Positions 30,769 to 42,749 of a stretch of DNA of 64,000 bases are shown in pieces. The DNA is taken from positions 111,705-175,704 of the forward strand of contig JAFJTR010000065.1 of the NCBI GenBank assembly GCA_022559985.1. Direction: 5' to 3'. The position numbers were made by a program, and so were the translations under genes. This DNA comes from Parastagonospora avenae f. sp. tritici 18332-5. Its lineage: Eukaryota > Ascomycota > Dothideomycetes > Pleosporales > Phaeosphaeriaceae. The notes below the pieces were generated by a model. It was given only the letters and a program-made list of their open reading frames with translations. It was not told the origin of the DNA and made no database searches. The first letter of the stretch is position 1. Every line of letters starts with the position of its first letter.

Positions 30769-33101
30769 TAGGGAGCAGTTGCATGAGTGCCTTTGCTTGA
30801 AGCGAGCCATGCGCCGCCTTCAACGGTCTTGCATTTTCGCTACCAGCTATCACATGTCAAATCCATACTTCAAGCCGACTTTCCAATATTCCAATAATCT
30901 CACTATCTTCCTACCTGCATAATCTCAAGGCGTATTGATCACGCGCCCATGTCATTTCATACTCTTCTCAGCCTGGCATTCCATCCCGTTCCAACCCTCT
31001 CACTTTCTCCAGCATAGCCACGATGCCCAAAGTCACTCACATGTACCCAATTTATCTTGCAATAGTCACGCTGCATACGCCACACCATATACCGCGTGCT
31101 CTTTCATCTATGTACCCCACAAACCCTCAATCAAAACCCCCTCGTTTTCGGCACACTCAGTACCCATGTGTGTTTGAACCAGGTAAACATGCATACGAAC
31201 TACACTCCACATCGTTTGCGCACGGAAGGCCCAGTACAGTCACTATTCATTTACCATTTCCCTGATTTTTTCCATTGGTGCAGCGAGCAAGTAATTTACA
31301 TCCCCCAGTCTGACTTCCACTGGCTCGGCTGCATATACTCCCATGTCTCTCCCCATCTCCCCTTACTGGCTCGGCAATTTCGGCAAGCCCTCGCGCGGGT
31401 GAAAGTGGGTAAAAAGCCTAATTTCACATGCGATCTTGAATGACAAACTCTTATAAATCCTTCGCAGCAGCGCAAGACTCATACGGGAAGTTAGCTTAGC
31501 GTAGCGGCAGAGCGAGATAATGCACATCGCTGGCGGCCCGAATGGGCGTTTGTGTGTTATCACAGGGACAGGTATAGGACGGAGCTGAGCCCGTTCGACT
31601 CGCTGGGGCTGGAGGGAGATATGGAAATTGGAAGTGGATATCTTCCCGTTTGTCTGCGACGCTTAAGCATGTGCGAATAACGGTGTGGTGGTCGATGCGT
31701 AGGAGTGTACGTTGAGTTGGGCGCAGTACAGGTCGCTACGGCCGTATACTACGACCCCAGGAGATTATCTGTAGGATGAGTAAGTTTGCCTAGGTTGGCC
31801 TTGTTGGAGGAGATGAGGGAGTTGCGTGGGAGGAGATGTGTTTCGAAGCGCTGTGGGCGTTTGGTAGTAGAAACATGATACCTTAAGAGACTACGGAACT
31901 GATATAGTATGTACATCTTCACCAAGTGCATACGGTGATTACTGCCTAAAGCGCCTTCTACGATACGAAGAGCATCAATACGCAAACCATCACTCACATT
32001 GCGTCTCCAAATCTGAGGTTACACCACCACACTCCCATCCTTCACCCCACCCCTCCTTACCTCCCTCCCCATGTTCCTTCTTCAGCCCATTCTTCTCTTC
32101 AGCCTACACATACACACCCTCCCCTCCCCTTCTATTTACCCCTTGCACTCGCACCCAACCGCCTTATGCATGCACATCGGATCTCCTCCCAAACTCCGAG
32201 ATCCAGCGCGTACGACGACGATCTGACAAGCTTGTGCCGTCCAGAAAGGACGCGTAACACACGAGCGTCTCCGATACAACCGGTGAGACGGGAAGATACG
32301 GTGCGTCTCAACGGCTGCTAATGAGCGGCTGGGGAAGGGTGGGCCGTGGAGATGTGATGCAGAAGTGTTTACTGGTTGGATGCGTGGGCGTTTCGTGGAT
32401 CGACGGTGTGCTGAAGCGGGCCGTTGCCGTGTTTCAAGCCTTCATGTGGCATGCTGGATCTCGCATTGTAGATGTGCGGGAGGTGCGGTGTGTATGATGT
32501 ATTCTTTGCGCCTTCGTGCGAAAGGTTTGCGGAGGTGGAAGGCTGTGCGCGCCACCGACGGCGGGCATGGCGATGTCGGTACTCTCAATGACGTGTTGCT
32601 GATCAAGTAGGCTTACACTACGAGGCACAGGATGTTGACCGAAACAGCACGAAATGGCAGCGTGGGAAAAAATGTTGAAGACATAGTTGGTGATCATCAT
32701 ATTGTCATGTAGACAGTACCGGTATATACAATAGACACTAGCTCTTCCCAGAGCACCACAACGCCATCGTTCGACCAAAAAAGGAATGATTCTTGAACAC
32801 ATGAAATTGGTATTCGAGTGTCCACGGTGGGTCACTTACTATCTAAGTGCCCTCCATCCATTCAGGTGATTTTGTCTTCGTGCCGCCAAAATATGCAAGG
32901 AGTGTAAGATAAAAGGACGAACTATGTCGTACGAAAAGAAAAGGTAATGTGTACAAGGAAGGAGCAAATATTCCCATCAGATTCAACCATAATGAGAAGA
33001 TCTGATGAGATGGCGGGAGACATGACACTGAAGTCGAGTGACTGGTTCGTGATGAGGGTATACCGAAGGGACAGACCGAGAAAGCATAGAAGGGGAGTCC
33101 T
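30769..33101. other. Long intergenic region, no gene supported
   Basis: 2333 bp between convergent genes. It contains pyrimidine-rich tracts (e.g. 32030-32140) and several frames of 60-135 codons without motifs or splice logic. No RNA gene is recognised on either strand. Confidence 0.5.
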
Positions 33102-35061
33102 CTACCATGAAAAGGACTCCTCACGGAAGTCGACGTTCCATTGGAGTTCGCGGTTGCGGACGGCGCGGCGGAGCTCATCGGCCAGTCCACCAGTACCACA
33201 GGTGCTGACACAGGCCGCACCAATACCTTCTTGCATCTCTTGGTCGACAAGGCTCTGAACGTTCGGTCGGCCTGGGAACATCTGTACGCTTGATGATGGA
33301 GAGTGAATCTCTCCTTGGCGACGGGGGCGAGTGACGAAAAGCAGAATCTTGAGAATCTCGCGACGTCGGGGCATGGCGAGGATCTGCGTCATCCATGTTC
33401 GAATCCACTCGAGGTGTTCAGGCGATTGAATGATCCATACAAGGGTAAGACGACGAGTAGCGACAGTGCCATTTGCGTAACCGGCAACGATGTCGCGCAC
33501 GTGGGGAACCTGGTGAGTGATACCAATACCAGCAGCCCAGAGCATGACTGTACCGTAGGAGCTGAGATCTTCGCCGCCTATGTCATTGTGTTAGCATGGG
33601 TGAGCATAGATTAATCTACGAAGTAGATTGAGGAAACATGGGGTAGGAAAATCTCCGGCACTTACCATAGGGACCCTCAACGAATGCCGAGGTAGAGAAT
33701 CTGCCGGCAGCAGATAGATCTGCCTTCTTGAAAAGCTTGTCGGTAAATCCAGTTCGTCGACGAATGATGAATGACATGCTTGTCTTGCTGTGCTCAAGGA
33801 TGTCTTGACGGTTCATGGGTAGGCCTTTTTCATCGGCGATGGACGAGCTGACGCTGAGGTCATCTTCTTCCTCGCTCCACGCGACAGAGAATGGGTGGTT
33901 GGTCCAAAGGCCGACAGAAGGCATGTAGAGGTAGGCGTGCTGTCCTGGGCGGAATGTCCACGGGCGAGCCATGCGGACAGTCACACGAAGGGCGTCGCCG
34001 GGCAGAACCTCGACATCCGCCTGGGTGCCGCCACTTCCAACGTTGCGCAGGATAAGGCGAACGAGGCGGATCGTGCGCTCCATGACCCAGAGAGCAAGGA
34101 CACCATACAGCATGAACTGCTGGGGACGCTCCTTCAAATGCACCCACACGGCACCAAGCGCGAGTGCGGCACCAGCAATGTGACCGTGCAAAAAGACCTC
34201 GTAGAACGAGTGACGAACAGGTGATGGCGATTGAATCAGTAGGAAGACGAACGCACAAGTTCCCTGGAAAATTTTAGTTACCAATCTCGGACATGTCACT
34301 CGGTGGACTCACGATGAAGCCGGTCATGATGAATTCGCTTCCAGTGATTGACTTCTGAACAACGGCCCAGCCCTCTGGATTTTCGTTAGTGTCGTTCGAG
34401 ATCAGCATTTAACAGACTTACTGGTGTGGACCTTGTTCGCCATCCAGCAAACTGTGTGGGCAACAGCCTCGAGAACTACAATACGTCCAAACCAGCGGTG
34501 GATGAGATTCATCGTGTCGAAGGAGATACCAGTGAGCGTAATGATTGGGTTGTTGCGCCCAGCTAGCAGGAAAAGAGGAATCATGTTGATGACAGCCATG
34601 ATGCCAGAACGGCTGAGAAGCTCACCAGCACCGGCGGAAAAGCTGCTGTAGTCGATCCTCCAAACACAGAATCCTATGTTGACAGCCAGGTAACCCACGA
34701 GGAAGAAGGTTTGGAGACGACTGGGGAGAGTGCCAACACCAATGGCGGATGACAGCTTGAACTCGCGGTGGTGACGGGTACGGAACAATGGTGCATCCAG
34801 GCATGACTTCTTGAATCTGGCGTAGTAGTAGTTGGGGATGGCGAAATATCTTTGAGTCTCGTTTCCCAAACAGCTCACCGTCCGGATATATCGTACAAAG
34901 AACAGAACGACCTGATAGAAGGCGAATACTAGGACGATCGCCCACCAGATGTGACCGAGGTAGCGCTGTACGTCGACATTCTCGAGACCAGCGGTTGGGT
35001 CCTCGTCATGTCCTCCTCCGGCACGCTTGACAAGACCTCCCATGGTCTGAGAGAAAGTCAT
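33102..35061 (-). CDS. Ferric reductase (FRE-type metalloreductase)
   Basis: 591 aa in four exons: 34422-35061, 34313-34374, 33666-34263 and 33102-33577 (introns 47, 49 and 88 nt). Plasma-membrane flavocytochrome that reduces Fe(III) or Cu(II) using NADPH. The membrane core includes IWWAIVLVFAFYQVVLFFVR and the haem-ligand region HRWFGRIVVLEAVAHTVCW, with a second His cluster RHSFYEVFLHGH. The FAD-binding motif is LWTNHPFSVAWS, and the NADPH part includes FVEGPYGG (across the last splice) and VMLWAAGIGITHQVPHVRD. The C-terminus VDFREESFSW is that of FRE proteins, not of NADPH oxidases. Probably for iron acquisition. No siderophore or permease gene is adjacent, so copper or iron specificity is open. 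Confidence 0.9.
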
Positions 35062-38000
35062 GGTAAATTTGGAATGGAGGTGAAGGTGGAGAAAGATTGA
35101 CCAGTAGTCTAATGGAGAGACCCTTAGTACCGCAGAAGGGCGGCCTGAATGATGATCTTAAAGAGTCCGGGGTAGTCGTGTGCGCTATGCGAGTGGGGGC
35201 TCGCGATATGTAGCGAGGTGTCTGTCTTGACCAGCAAACGACAGAATCGGTAAGGTGACGAACGAGAACAATCGGTCTGGACTGGTAAAGACTAGTGTGC
35301 GCGGCGTTTTCCTTCGATCGATGTGGATGTGCGTTGTGACCAGACCTCACTCAGGCAAATTGAACTACCCTAGGCGACTGGATGCAGGACGGGAACACAA
35401 GGGCTACCGGCAGGCGCAATGCAAGCGCAATTGACGTCGGAGGCAGTCTCGCCAGCTTTCGTCTCCGGTCTGAGGAGGCGTGTTAATCTGGAAGGCAAAG
35501 CAAGGGTAGCGTCGTCGTGCAGGTGATAGAGAATGCAGCCGGATGCGGAAGAATCGGGATGCGGCGATAGGTCCTTGTGTGGTTTATCTCAAGCCAGGGG
35601 ATATATTGCAACAAGCCGGTTGGCAAGCGAGTCTGGCACACGGCGACAGAGACGCGAAAAAGAAGAGAAAAGCGCTCAAGGAATGACTGCGGTGAATAAG
35701 TGTGCGAGGAACGAGAGCAAATGTATGCTAACGTGGGCCAAGTGGGTAGGAAAGGGAGACAGGCGGAGGTTTGGTTTGATTGTAAACGGGCTATGGTACG
35801 GCTGGCGGCTGCAGGATTGGCCAGCCCCCCTGGCCGCACTAGACAGGGGCTTGGCCCCAGAAGTCATGCACGGCACCGCCTGCGATTAGTCCATGCCCTC
35901 GGAAGTTGAAACGACAGTGCGTAAGCCACCCGCACGCCTTTGCGGAATCGTCGTTTCATCGCTCCGAATCATCATCTTCGCTGTGAGCCTGCGCAGTGCG
36001 TCATGGCACATGGCACCTACTGACCTCGACATTGCGACGCTCAATGTGATTCATGGAAAACCATCACGTACGGCACTGATGCACTGATGAACAGCCCGCG
36101 TCCCACCGCCTTGCAACGTTCCCTCCCGTATCGTGGAACAAACAGGCCGTTTCCGCACTCACTGCCCCAGAAAGCGGTGGCCCTCCCGTCATTTGCGCAC
36201 GCATCAATTTGCAGAGCGCCTCCACGCCAGGCAGACTCCTTGTACAGCACTGCAGTACCTCGGACTTCTTCCAACGGCCCGAATCGCTGTACTGTACAGT
36301 GCGTGCGGTATGCTCTCTTTTCCGGGCGCATTGGTGGATGATTGAGAGCGGGCGCCTCCGACCCTAAATGCCGTGTATCGGCGTCGCCATGGATGAGCTT
36401 TGCAAGCTTTGCTTCGTCCTCTCTACATGAAGCAGAAACATGCTCCTGACAGCGGCAATGCTTTTTCAACCCCTCCGGACCAGGCCGACCTGCGCTGGAA
36501 ACACATCGATTGGTGTTGGCTGACGCTGCCAACATTGCTTCAGGCGTATGTTTCAGTCGCGATCGGACCTGTCAAGTCGATATTACTCAGCGGTCAAGAT
36601 CTTAAGGGAGCAGCTTGTCTCAGAGCAACGCCTGTTCGCAATGCGAACATCAATTCAATGCAAACACGGCCAAGCTCGGGTTGGCATTGACAGTCTGGGG
36701 AAGCCATGCAGCGTCTCAGGCCCAAAACAAAATCTGGTCCATGCTCTCGTGATTTCGCCTGGCAGATGACGCGTTTCTGTCGCCATTCTAGGCCTTTGTG
36801 GTACCACGAGACGTAGATGCTCATGGAACCTTCGCTCTTATGACTGCCACCAAGCCACCGTGGCGCGCGTCTTGTAGCATACTGAATACCTTGCAACCCA
36901 ACTTCAATGCCAGAGATCGAGACAGCAAAATTGGACCAAGGCAGTTTCTCGCACCAAGCCATTTCGCAGACTTGACAGAGCATGACGGGATGCATTCATG
37001 CCAGCCAAAGAATCTCATCCCCGCTTTAGCCTGTGCGCGCCTCACGGTAGAGAACATGTTGACCGGAAGTTGTCTCAAAGAGATGACAGAGCGGTCGAGA
37101 GCTGGTGCTGCGGTTGCTGGGCGCCGGTAGGCACATTCCATCAAATTTTGTGGCCACAGCATTGAGCCATGCATGCGGAAATTCGCAACAACAAACAAAC
37201 ACTCTATCAACGTGGGGAATCCCTCCAATGGTCTCTATGAGATGTCGCAATTCTAATCGATAGCTTCGTCTGCTGCATGCAGGATGCAAGATTCCATCTC
37301 CGCCACCCGATAACCAGCGCACCAATCCTCAACATCTCCACACTTGTGTAGCTTACTCCGCACGCAGTTCTAAGCAAGGCGACCCGATTACCTGTGTTGA
37401 GTATCCCTACAAACTTCGCGAGCCGCTGACAGATTTACCGATGTTTCAAGCAAATGAGGGCTCTCTACTCTTCTACTGGGAAGACCCACGGTCTCGAAAC
37501 CTGCTCAACAGCCCAGCGTTTCGCAGAACCCTTATCGTATGTTGATTGCTCGTTACCGTTCAGCCCGATGTCAATTCTCTACTTGCAATAAAGCTGATAA
37601 GTGAGCACTCCGAAACACCCTCTGGGCGCTTGGAACGATCACGCGATGGGATACGGAGCAGGCTTACTAAGGACCAAGCTCCGAGTGTCCGAGATAATCT
37701 TCATCATACAGCCAAGATCAGCGAGGTCCCTGGGCAATAATTGCACCGCCTTGCCCCGACTTCTAGCCGCGGCGATGCGTTGCCCGATGTGTTTTTCGAT
37801 CCGCAGCATCAAATCTCCCTAGCTGCGACGTTCGCTATCTCGCTTAATCAACCAGTTATGTAGCCCAGCGGCGCAGCACATGTCAGAACCTTCGCTGCGG
37901 GAGTTCCTGCGTTGGTGATCCGCTAACACGCGATGACGATATGATGTTCTGTAAGGAAGAGTGTTGGGTTTGGTGGAGCTGGTTGATAGTTCTGTACTCC

Positions 38001-38809
38001 TGTAAGGTTGGATCCGTTCGGTTCGCGCATGTTCGCTTGGTGCGATCGGTTGTACGCCTGTTCCTCAGAGGGGAGTGCACGCTGATGACTATTTGGGGCG
38101 TCTAAAATGAAGGACTCGTATGTTCTATGTTCAGGACTTCCACAGCATCAGGGGCGTCAGCGGAGTTGCTATTCGGAGAGAGTGCCAGAATCGAGTAGGG
38201 ACCCGGAATTCTGGACCAAGGTCCGGCACAGTAAGCTTACACGTGTACGCGCCGCAACGCTGCAGGGTGTTGAAGGGCCGTCAAAGAGGTCGCAAAACGT
38301 AACAACCCCAACCGATCAGAACAAAGTCTTTTCAAGCTTTTCCCTGGGCGTAAGGGTACATGCAGTAATTTTCTTTTTCAGGAGCTTGCTTCGCCACTGT
38401 ACAGAAGAGCTCAGATATCGCCGCATCTAAATTATCAAGGTACTTATTGCAGCTAATTACGTGCATACACTGTTCTGTCACGCACACTAGCAGTACGGCA
38501 GCCACTGAATTGCCTCAAGCTGTACGGCACTCAGCACATGTGCTTGCGTTTACAGCATTCTGTGATAATTAGGGCAGAGTAATGGCAGAAGTCGTCGTGG
38601 TGAATGCTCTCGTTTCGACGTGGTTAGCGTTCCAAGGCGCGCCAAGGCCCTTAACGCCGATGGCCGATGTTTGGTCAACAAACACCAAAATAACATTCAG
38701 CATGACGACGACATCATAGCCTCGACGCCGGATAACATCTTTCATGAGCACCAATTAGCATAGCATACGATACACACCTTATGTATTGATTCACATATTA
38801 CGACAAGCC
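35062..38809. other. 3.7-kb gene-poor region
   Basis: The longest stretch without a supported gene. The left end carries the ferric reductase promoter and the right end that of the gene at 38810. Open frames up to 165 codons occur on both strands but overlap each other, use odd starts and show no family motif. Base composition is near that of genes, so it is not a typical AT-rich RIP-degraded transposon. Long non-coding RNA or an orphan multi-exon gene cannot be excluded. Confidence 0.5.
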
Positions 38810-41722
38810 ATGGCCGATGAGCTCCCCTGGACCACTTCACGATGCAACCGCCTCCTTCGACCCATCTCGTCCAAGCTCGCGAAGCTTCGAGCTGAGTTCG
38901 AGCGACCACGCTCTGCAGGTGTAGACACGCGCAGCGCGTCTACGGCCTTTGCGACAAAATGCTCTCCACGAAAGACTACGAACTTCACTCGACCGGCGCA
39001 AAAGCCTCGAGGCTTCGAGAAGGCTAGAGATCCCGACTGGAGACCGGACGGGAAGTCAGCGGGTAGAGGCAGCAAAAAGACATATGGGGGACGAGGGGCA
39101 AGGAAAGGAGCAGACATACAGCGAGACAGTGTAGGGGTTACTCGTGTTACCCGTCCCGGAGAGATCGCGTTCACCCCTTTGGTAGCTCGAATGAGCAGCC
39201 AGCTACACAGCAGCCCACACGTTCAGAACTCGCCACTGAAGAAACATGGAAAGAATCGGGGCCCTCTTCAAGTCAACATGGACTGGACACAGCTTCCTGG
39301 AGACCTCCGCAAACTTGTACAGGGTGTATGCGAAGCCTACGCGAACATTCTCCAAGCGACGACCGACGGCGATGAGAAGAGCTGGAAAGGCACCCGCTCG
39401 CTGATGGCCGCGTGTCTGCGAAGACTGCCTGCATACATCGAGCTTGAGGAGTACTTCGCGAAGCTGGACCGAGAAGAAGAGGATGAGGACGAGGAACGGG
39501 ATATCGGAGGCGAGATCTACGAACATCTGGAAAATCAGTTCGAGCAGCGGCCAGGAAACGGATGGCGCCCATTCAAGCAGGTCCTTCGAGCCCATGCGAC
39601 GTCCTTGCTATGCGATGCCATCACAGACGAGATCGTTGGGCTCGACAGCATGTCCATGCTGGTCACCCACTGCGTCAGGGTCTTCGCATGGGACGAGGCC
39701 GAGCGGCTTCTTTTGGCATATCTACCATTACTCGATGCACCGTCGATACCCATCAACATCAAAGCAGACCTATTCGATGCACAGAGATCGCCATATCTTT
39801 ATGCTGTGAAGAGCTTCGTCGACCACACCGGACGGCACAGATTGCTGTTCGACTTACTCGAGCATATGATTGCACGCGAGCTCCTACCGCTAGAATGGCT
39901 GGCTACTGAGTGCATGCGACCAGTCTGGGATAGAGTGGTCCGGAGCACCTCCAGCAACGATCACCGGACAATTGCACATGCTTACCACTTCTTCGAAATC
40001 GTCACCCTCGCCGGTATGGGCTTGCCTGATGAGAGAATTCTAGCAGACGAAACAACTGGCGCAAGGCGCTTCGTACCCTCGTCAAGAGAAGAGCTTCGAC
40101 AGGCACTGGGCACTACATACTCGAGCTTGCTAACAGTCATGTGCAGTATCGCGCTTGTTAACAACAGCCGCGATGATGACGCAGGACGGAGCATTTCAAG
40201 GAGAGTAACATGGATGCTTGATGCAGTCGCAATAGCCATGTTGAGCCGGAGTGACATCCGATCTGAATTACAGCTTCTGGAAGCACACCAGGATGACGCG
40301 CAAACATTCTTGCAACGAGCGACTTGGATCATCTTCGCATCCTTTCTCGTTCATCTCGACAAGTGCCCAGTAGAAGTTAGCACCGTGTCGCTCGAACTAT
40401 CTGGCCTCATCCGCGGGCTCAATTGGCTGACAAGTCAATACGTGTCAAACGGCATCAACACAGCATCTATTCTCGGCGGTCTCCCTGCGCTGGTATCATC
40501 CGTAGCGCGTGGCACTGGCCGAATCTGGAAGGACGACGGTTTCGATCAACTTCAGCGTCTTGTTCAGGCCTTGCTATCGCTTTCAGGATATCGCCTGCCT
40601 CATAAACTGTGGACCCTGAAACGCCTTGCTCTCGAGTCAGCAGTAGAGTTCGCTCAGGACACGGGAGTCCCAGAGCACCAGGCATATGCCCGCGTCATCG
40701 AGCAGAAAATGCGTACCCAGGGCCAGCTAGTCATCATCCCCTCACCACAGAAGCATGATTCTCCATCATCAGCTGGAGGAGGCTTCAGGTGGGAAGAGGG
40801 CATCGGCGAGTGGGTCGCGTGTACGCCTGGTGTAAAGCGCATGGCACGGAAACCCATTCCGGTCCTCGAGCTGCTGCCAACGCCAGCCCAGTCTGAAGAC
40901 GAAGATGCTCTACCAGACGATAGCGCCATGTGGGATACTACGGCCTTCGACGCAGACGAAGACGATGGCTTGCCAGCTCAGTCATCGCCCATCAAGAAGG
41001 CACCGCGTCTATCAACCTCATCGCTTGGTAAACGTCAACGTGCCCTGTCTCCTATGGTACTAGTCAAGCGCACAAAGATGACGCCCCTGGACATACCAGT
41101 CATATTCTATCCCAACCTCCCAGAGGAAAAACAGGACGGCCAAAGACGATCTCGTCGCAGCACACACGAGATCAAGCAGCTCGCTTCTCGTCTCCGCACG
41201 CAGCGATCCCGCACATCTCTGGACAGCGGCTTGCGTACACAGCAGCGCAAGACATATGTTAAGCCGCTCCCCATCGATGTGGACACCAGCGGAGATTCAG
41301 ATTCCGAGCCTGAAGACGAAGCTTCGTCCAGCGATACAGAATCACTGCCACGTCCAGAGAAACCAGCAGCGGGACGTCCCAGAGGCAGACTGCCACGCAC
41401 CCAACAGCGCACCACTCGTACTATCACGAGCGAAGAGCCAGAGTCCGAGTCCGAAAGTGAAGCCTCGTCCAGTGATGCCGAAATGCTGCTACCGCTAGAG
41501 AAATCAGCAACGCGACGTTCTAGAGGCAGACCCCAACGAGCCGTACCACAGTACGACGGCGTAGGCGATGAGCGCGACGACCTAGGCATAACACCAGCTC
41601 GCCTCGTCGTCAAGAGGCGCACGAGTAGCAGGAACGCAGGCAAGCTGTGGTGGAAGGTTGGACGGCGTGTTGTGAATGGCAGCGAGGACGATGGGAGCGA
41701 GGACGAATTGAGCTTTCACTAG
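38810..41722 (+). CDS. Conserved fungal nuclear-type protein with AT-hook-like motifs
   Basis: 970 aa from the ATG at 38810, one exon; I do not recognise the family. N-terminal ~150 residues are basic (MADELPWTTSRCNRLLRPIS start; SAGRGSKKTYGGRGARKGAD). Residues about 165-650 look alpha-helical and repeat-like, with LPGDLRKLVQGVCEAYANIL, an acidic DREEEDEDEERD loop and many Leu-rich helices. The C-terminal third is disordered, acidic/Ser-rich, with two AT-hook-like cores GRPRGRLPR and RSRGRPQRA preceded by duplicated acidic blocks (EDEASSSDTESLPRPEKPAA and a related ESEASSSDAEMLLPLEKSAT). It ends SEDDGSEDELSFH. The composition suggests chromatin or nucleolar location. This is inference. Confidence 0.75.
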   Translation: MADELPWTTSRCNRLLRPISSKLAKLRAEFERPRSAGVDTRSASTAFATKCSPRKTTNFTRPAQKPRGFEKARDPDWRPDGKSAGRGSKKTYGGRGARKGADIQRDSVGVTRVTRPGEIAFTPLVARMSSQLHSSPHVQNSPLKKHGKNRGPLQVNMDWTQLPGDLRKLVQGVCEAYANILQATTDGDEKSWKGTRSLMAACLRRLPAYIELEEYFAKLDREEEDEDEERDIGGEIYEHLENQFEQRPGNGWRPFKQVLRAHATSLLCDAITDEIVGLDSMSMLVTHCVRVFAWDEAERLLLAYLPLLDAPSIPINIKADLFDAQRSPYLYAVKSFVDHTGRHRLLFDLLEHMIARELLPLEWLATECMRPVWDRVVRSTSSNDHRTIAHAYHFFEIVTLAGMGLPDERILADETTGARRFVPSSREELRQALGTTYSSLLTVMCSIALVNNSRDDDAGRSISRRVTWMLDAVAIAMLSRSDIRSELQLLEAHQDDAQTFLQRATWIIFASFLVHLDKCPVEVSTVSLELSGLIRGLNWLTSQYVSNGINTASILGGLPALVSSVARGTGRIWKDDGFDQLQRLVQALLSLSGYRLPHKLWTLKRLALESAVEFAQDTGVPEHQAYARVIEQKMRTQGQLVIIPSPQKHDSPSSAGGGFRWEEGIGEWVACTPGVKRMARKPIPVLELLPTPAQSEDEDALPDDSAMWDTTAFDADEDDGLPAQSSPIKKAPRLSTSSLGKRQRALSPMVLVKRTKMTPLDIPVIFYPNLPEEKQDGQRRSRRSTHEIKQLASRLRTQRSRTSLDSGLRTQQRKTYVKPLPIDVDTSGDSDSEPEDEASSSDTESLPRPEKPAAGRPRGRLPRTQQRTTRTITSEEPESESESEASSSDAEMLLPLEKSATRRSRGRPQRAVPQYDGVGDERDDLGITPARLVVKRRTSSRNAGKLWWKVGRRVVNGSEDDGSEDELSFH

Positions 41723-42081
41723 GGGTGTGGCTCAAGCGCTGATGCCTACTGGTTGTCGAGTGACGGCGTGGGATGGAGAGGTTGAAAGGCGTTTTGGCTT
41801 TCGCGAGGATACGCGTGTATGAGATACCCCATTGGTTTTGGTTTTGGAGAGAATGAATGAGATATTACAAACCCTCTCTTAGTTTGTGACTTGCTTGCAG
41901 ATGAAGAGCACATTTACACGCGAAGTATGTGACTCTTATCATCGATGGCTCTCCCACACATAACAACTCTCTCTCACACACACCCCCGTCTCCAAAGCCC
42001 TCCAGTATCACCAAGTTTAACTTCAACTTCCCAAGCCTTCATTAGTACACTCGAATATACAACTCTCCTAAACACTACACC
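41723..42081. other. Intergenic, no gene seen
   Basis: 359 bp between tandem plus-strand genes. CT-rich near the 3' side (ctctctcacacacacccccg), a common fungal core-promoter composition. Confidence 0.5.
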
Positions 42082-42282
42082 ATGGGCAACTCGCACTCCA
42101 AATCCGACAGAGGAGTGAGTCGCCAAAACATTACCAAGCGAGAGAGCGAGACCGCCGTGGACTACAAGGAAGTTATGGAGAAGGAGCGTCTGCAAGGGGA
42201 ATATGTGAAGAGGATGGGTGTGGCAGAGAGGGAGAGGAGGGAGCAGGATGAGATGGATGGGAACGGGCGGGGTAAAGGTTGA
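42082..42282 (+). CDS. Small protein with N-myristoylation motif
   Basis: 66 aa. It begins MGNSHSKSDRG, fitting MGxxxS/T, the N-myristoyltransferase consensus, with Lys/Arg after it for membrane contact. The rest is charged and helical (YKEVMEKERLQGEYVKRMGV) and ends Gly-rich. Start context caccATGG is good. The same architecture, MG-N/C-x-x-S followed by a charged helix, occurs in the two tandem genes at 62494 and 63143, although the sequences differ. Function unknown; a peripheral membrane peptide is likely. Confidence 0.65.
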   Translation: MGNSHSKSDRGVSRQNITKRESETAVDYKEVMEKERLQGEYVKRMGVAERERREQDEMDGNGRGKG

Positions 42283-42467
42283 AGATGGATGATGGATGAT
42301 AGCTCGGGATAGTTATGGTCATGTTAGGTGAGGCTCGTGGGCAGTAGAAGAGCAGGGTCAGTTCGTGAACATCACAGCACAGCACACAGCAGCACATCAC
42401 ATTTGTCATCCTTCATCTCGTTATTTCATACCGTTGTCCGACTTGTGTTTATTTCGTTTCATTCCTG

Positions 42468-42749
42468 TTATGCTCCAACTACCCTCCCCCGCTTCCCTGT
42501 CCAAAGTATCGTATCGTAGGTCCGGTATAGTGAATGAAGGTGGTGTGTGGTGTGGTGTGACCGATCGAAGAGGTATGATTTATTTGATCTTATCGCATCG
42601 TGGTTGATTTCTGTCCCCATATCAGCACCTGCCTCCCAAGAAGAAGAAGACATCGTAGGGCCAGTCTTACATTTCCCACAAGTGCAGCTTCCCTGCGCAC
42701 ACGTGCACGATCCACCGCAATCACAGCTCGAGTTTCCGCAGCCAGACAT
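42468..42749 (-). CDS. Metallothionein-like Cys-rich protein (C-terminus uncertain)
   Basis: From the ATG at 42749 the frame reads MSGCGNSSCDCGGSCTCAQG followed by SCTCGKC: Cys at 4, 9, 11, 15, 17, 22, 24 and 27, with three CxC pairs as in fungal copper metallothioneins, which buffer Cu(I). Unspliced, the frame runs on for about 67 non-Cys residues that do not look like a metallothionein. A donor GTAAGA lies right after GK plus one base, and a 60-nt intron ending GACAG, with CTGAT branch, would create an immediate TAA and a 26-aa protein ending TCGK. A 42-nt alternative ending GGCAG keeps the frame open and Cys27. The metal-binding part is clear; the end is not. Confidence 0.75.
   Translation of the reverse strand: MSGCGNSSCDCGGSCTCAQGSCTCGKCKTGPTMSSSSWEAGADMGTEINHDAIRSNKSYLFDRSHHTTHHLHSLYRTYDTILWTGKRGRVVGA

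Noticed and set aside
31480..31560. A-box-like sequence tagcgtagcgg suggesting another tRNA
   Set aside because: No B box, no cloverleaf and no T-tract could be built around it.
33102..35061. NADPH oxidase (Nox) instead of ferric reductase
   Set aside because: The overall haem/FAD/NADPH layout is shared, but the C-terminus VDFREESFSW, the long hydrophobic N-terminus and NHPFSVAWS fit FRE metalloreductases, and the Nox-type ending in Phe is missing.
36041..36535. 164-codon minus-strand frame in the gene-poor region
   Set aside because: No motif, mixed composition, overlapped by equally long frames on the other strand.
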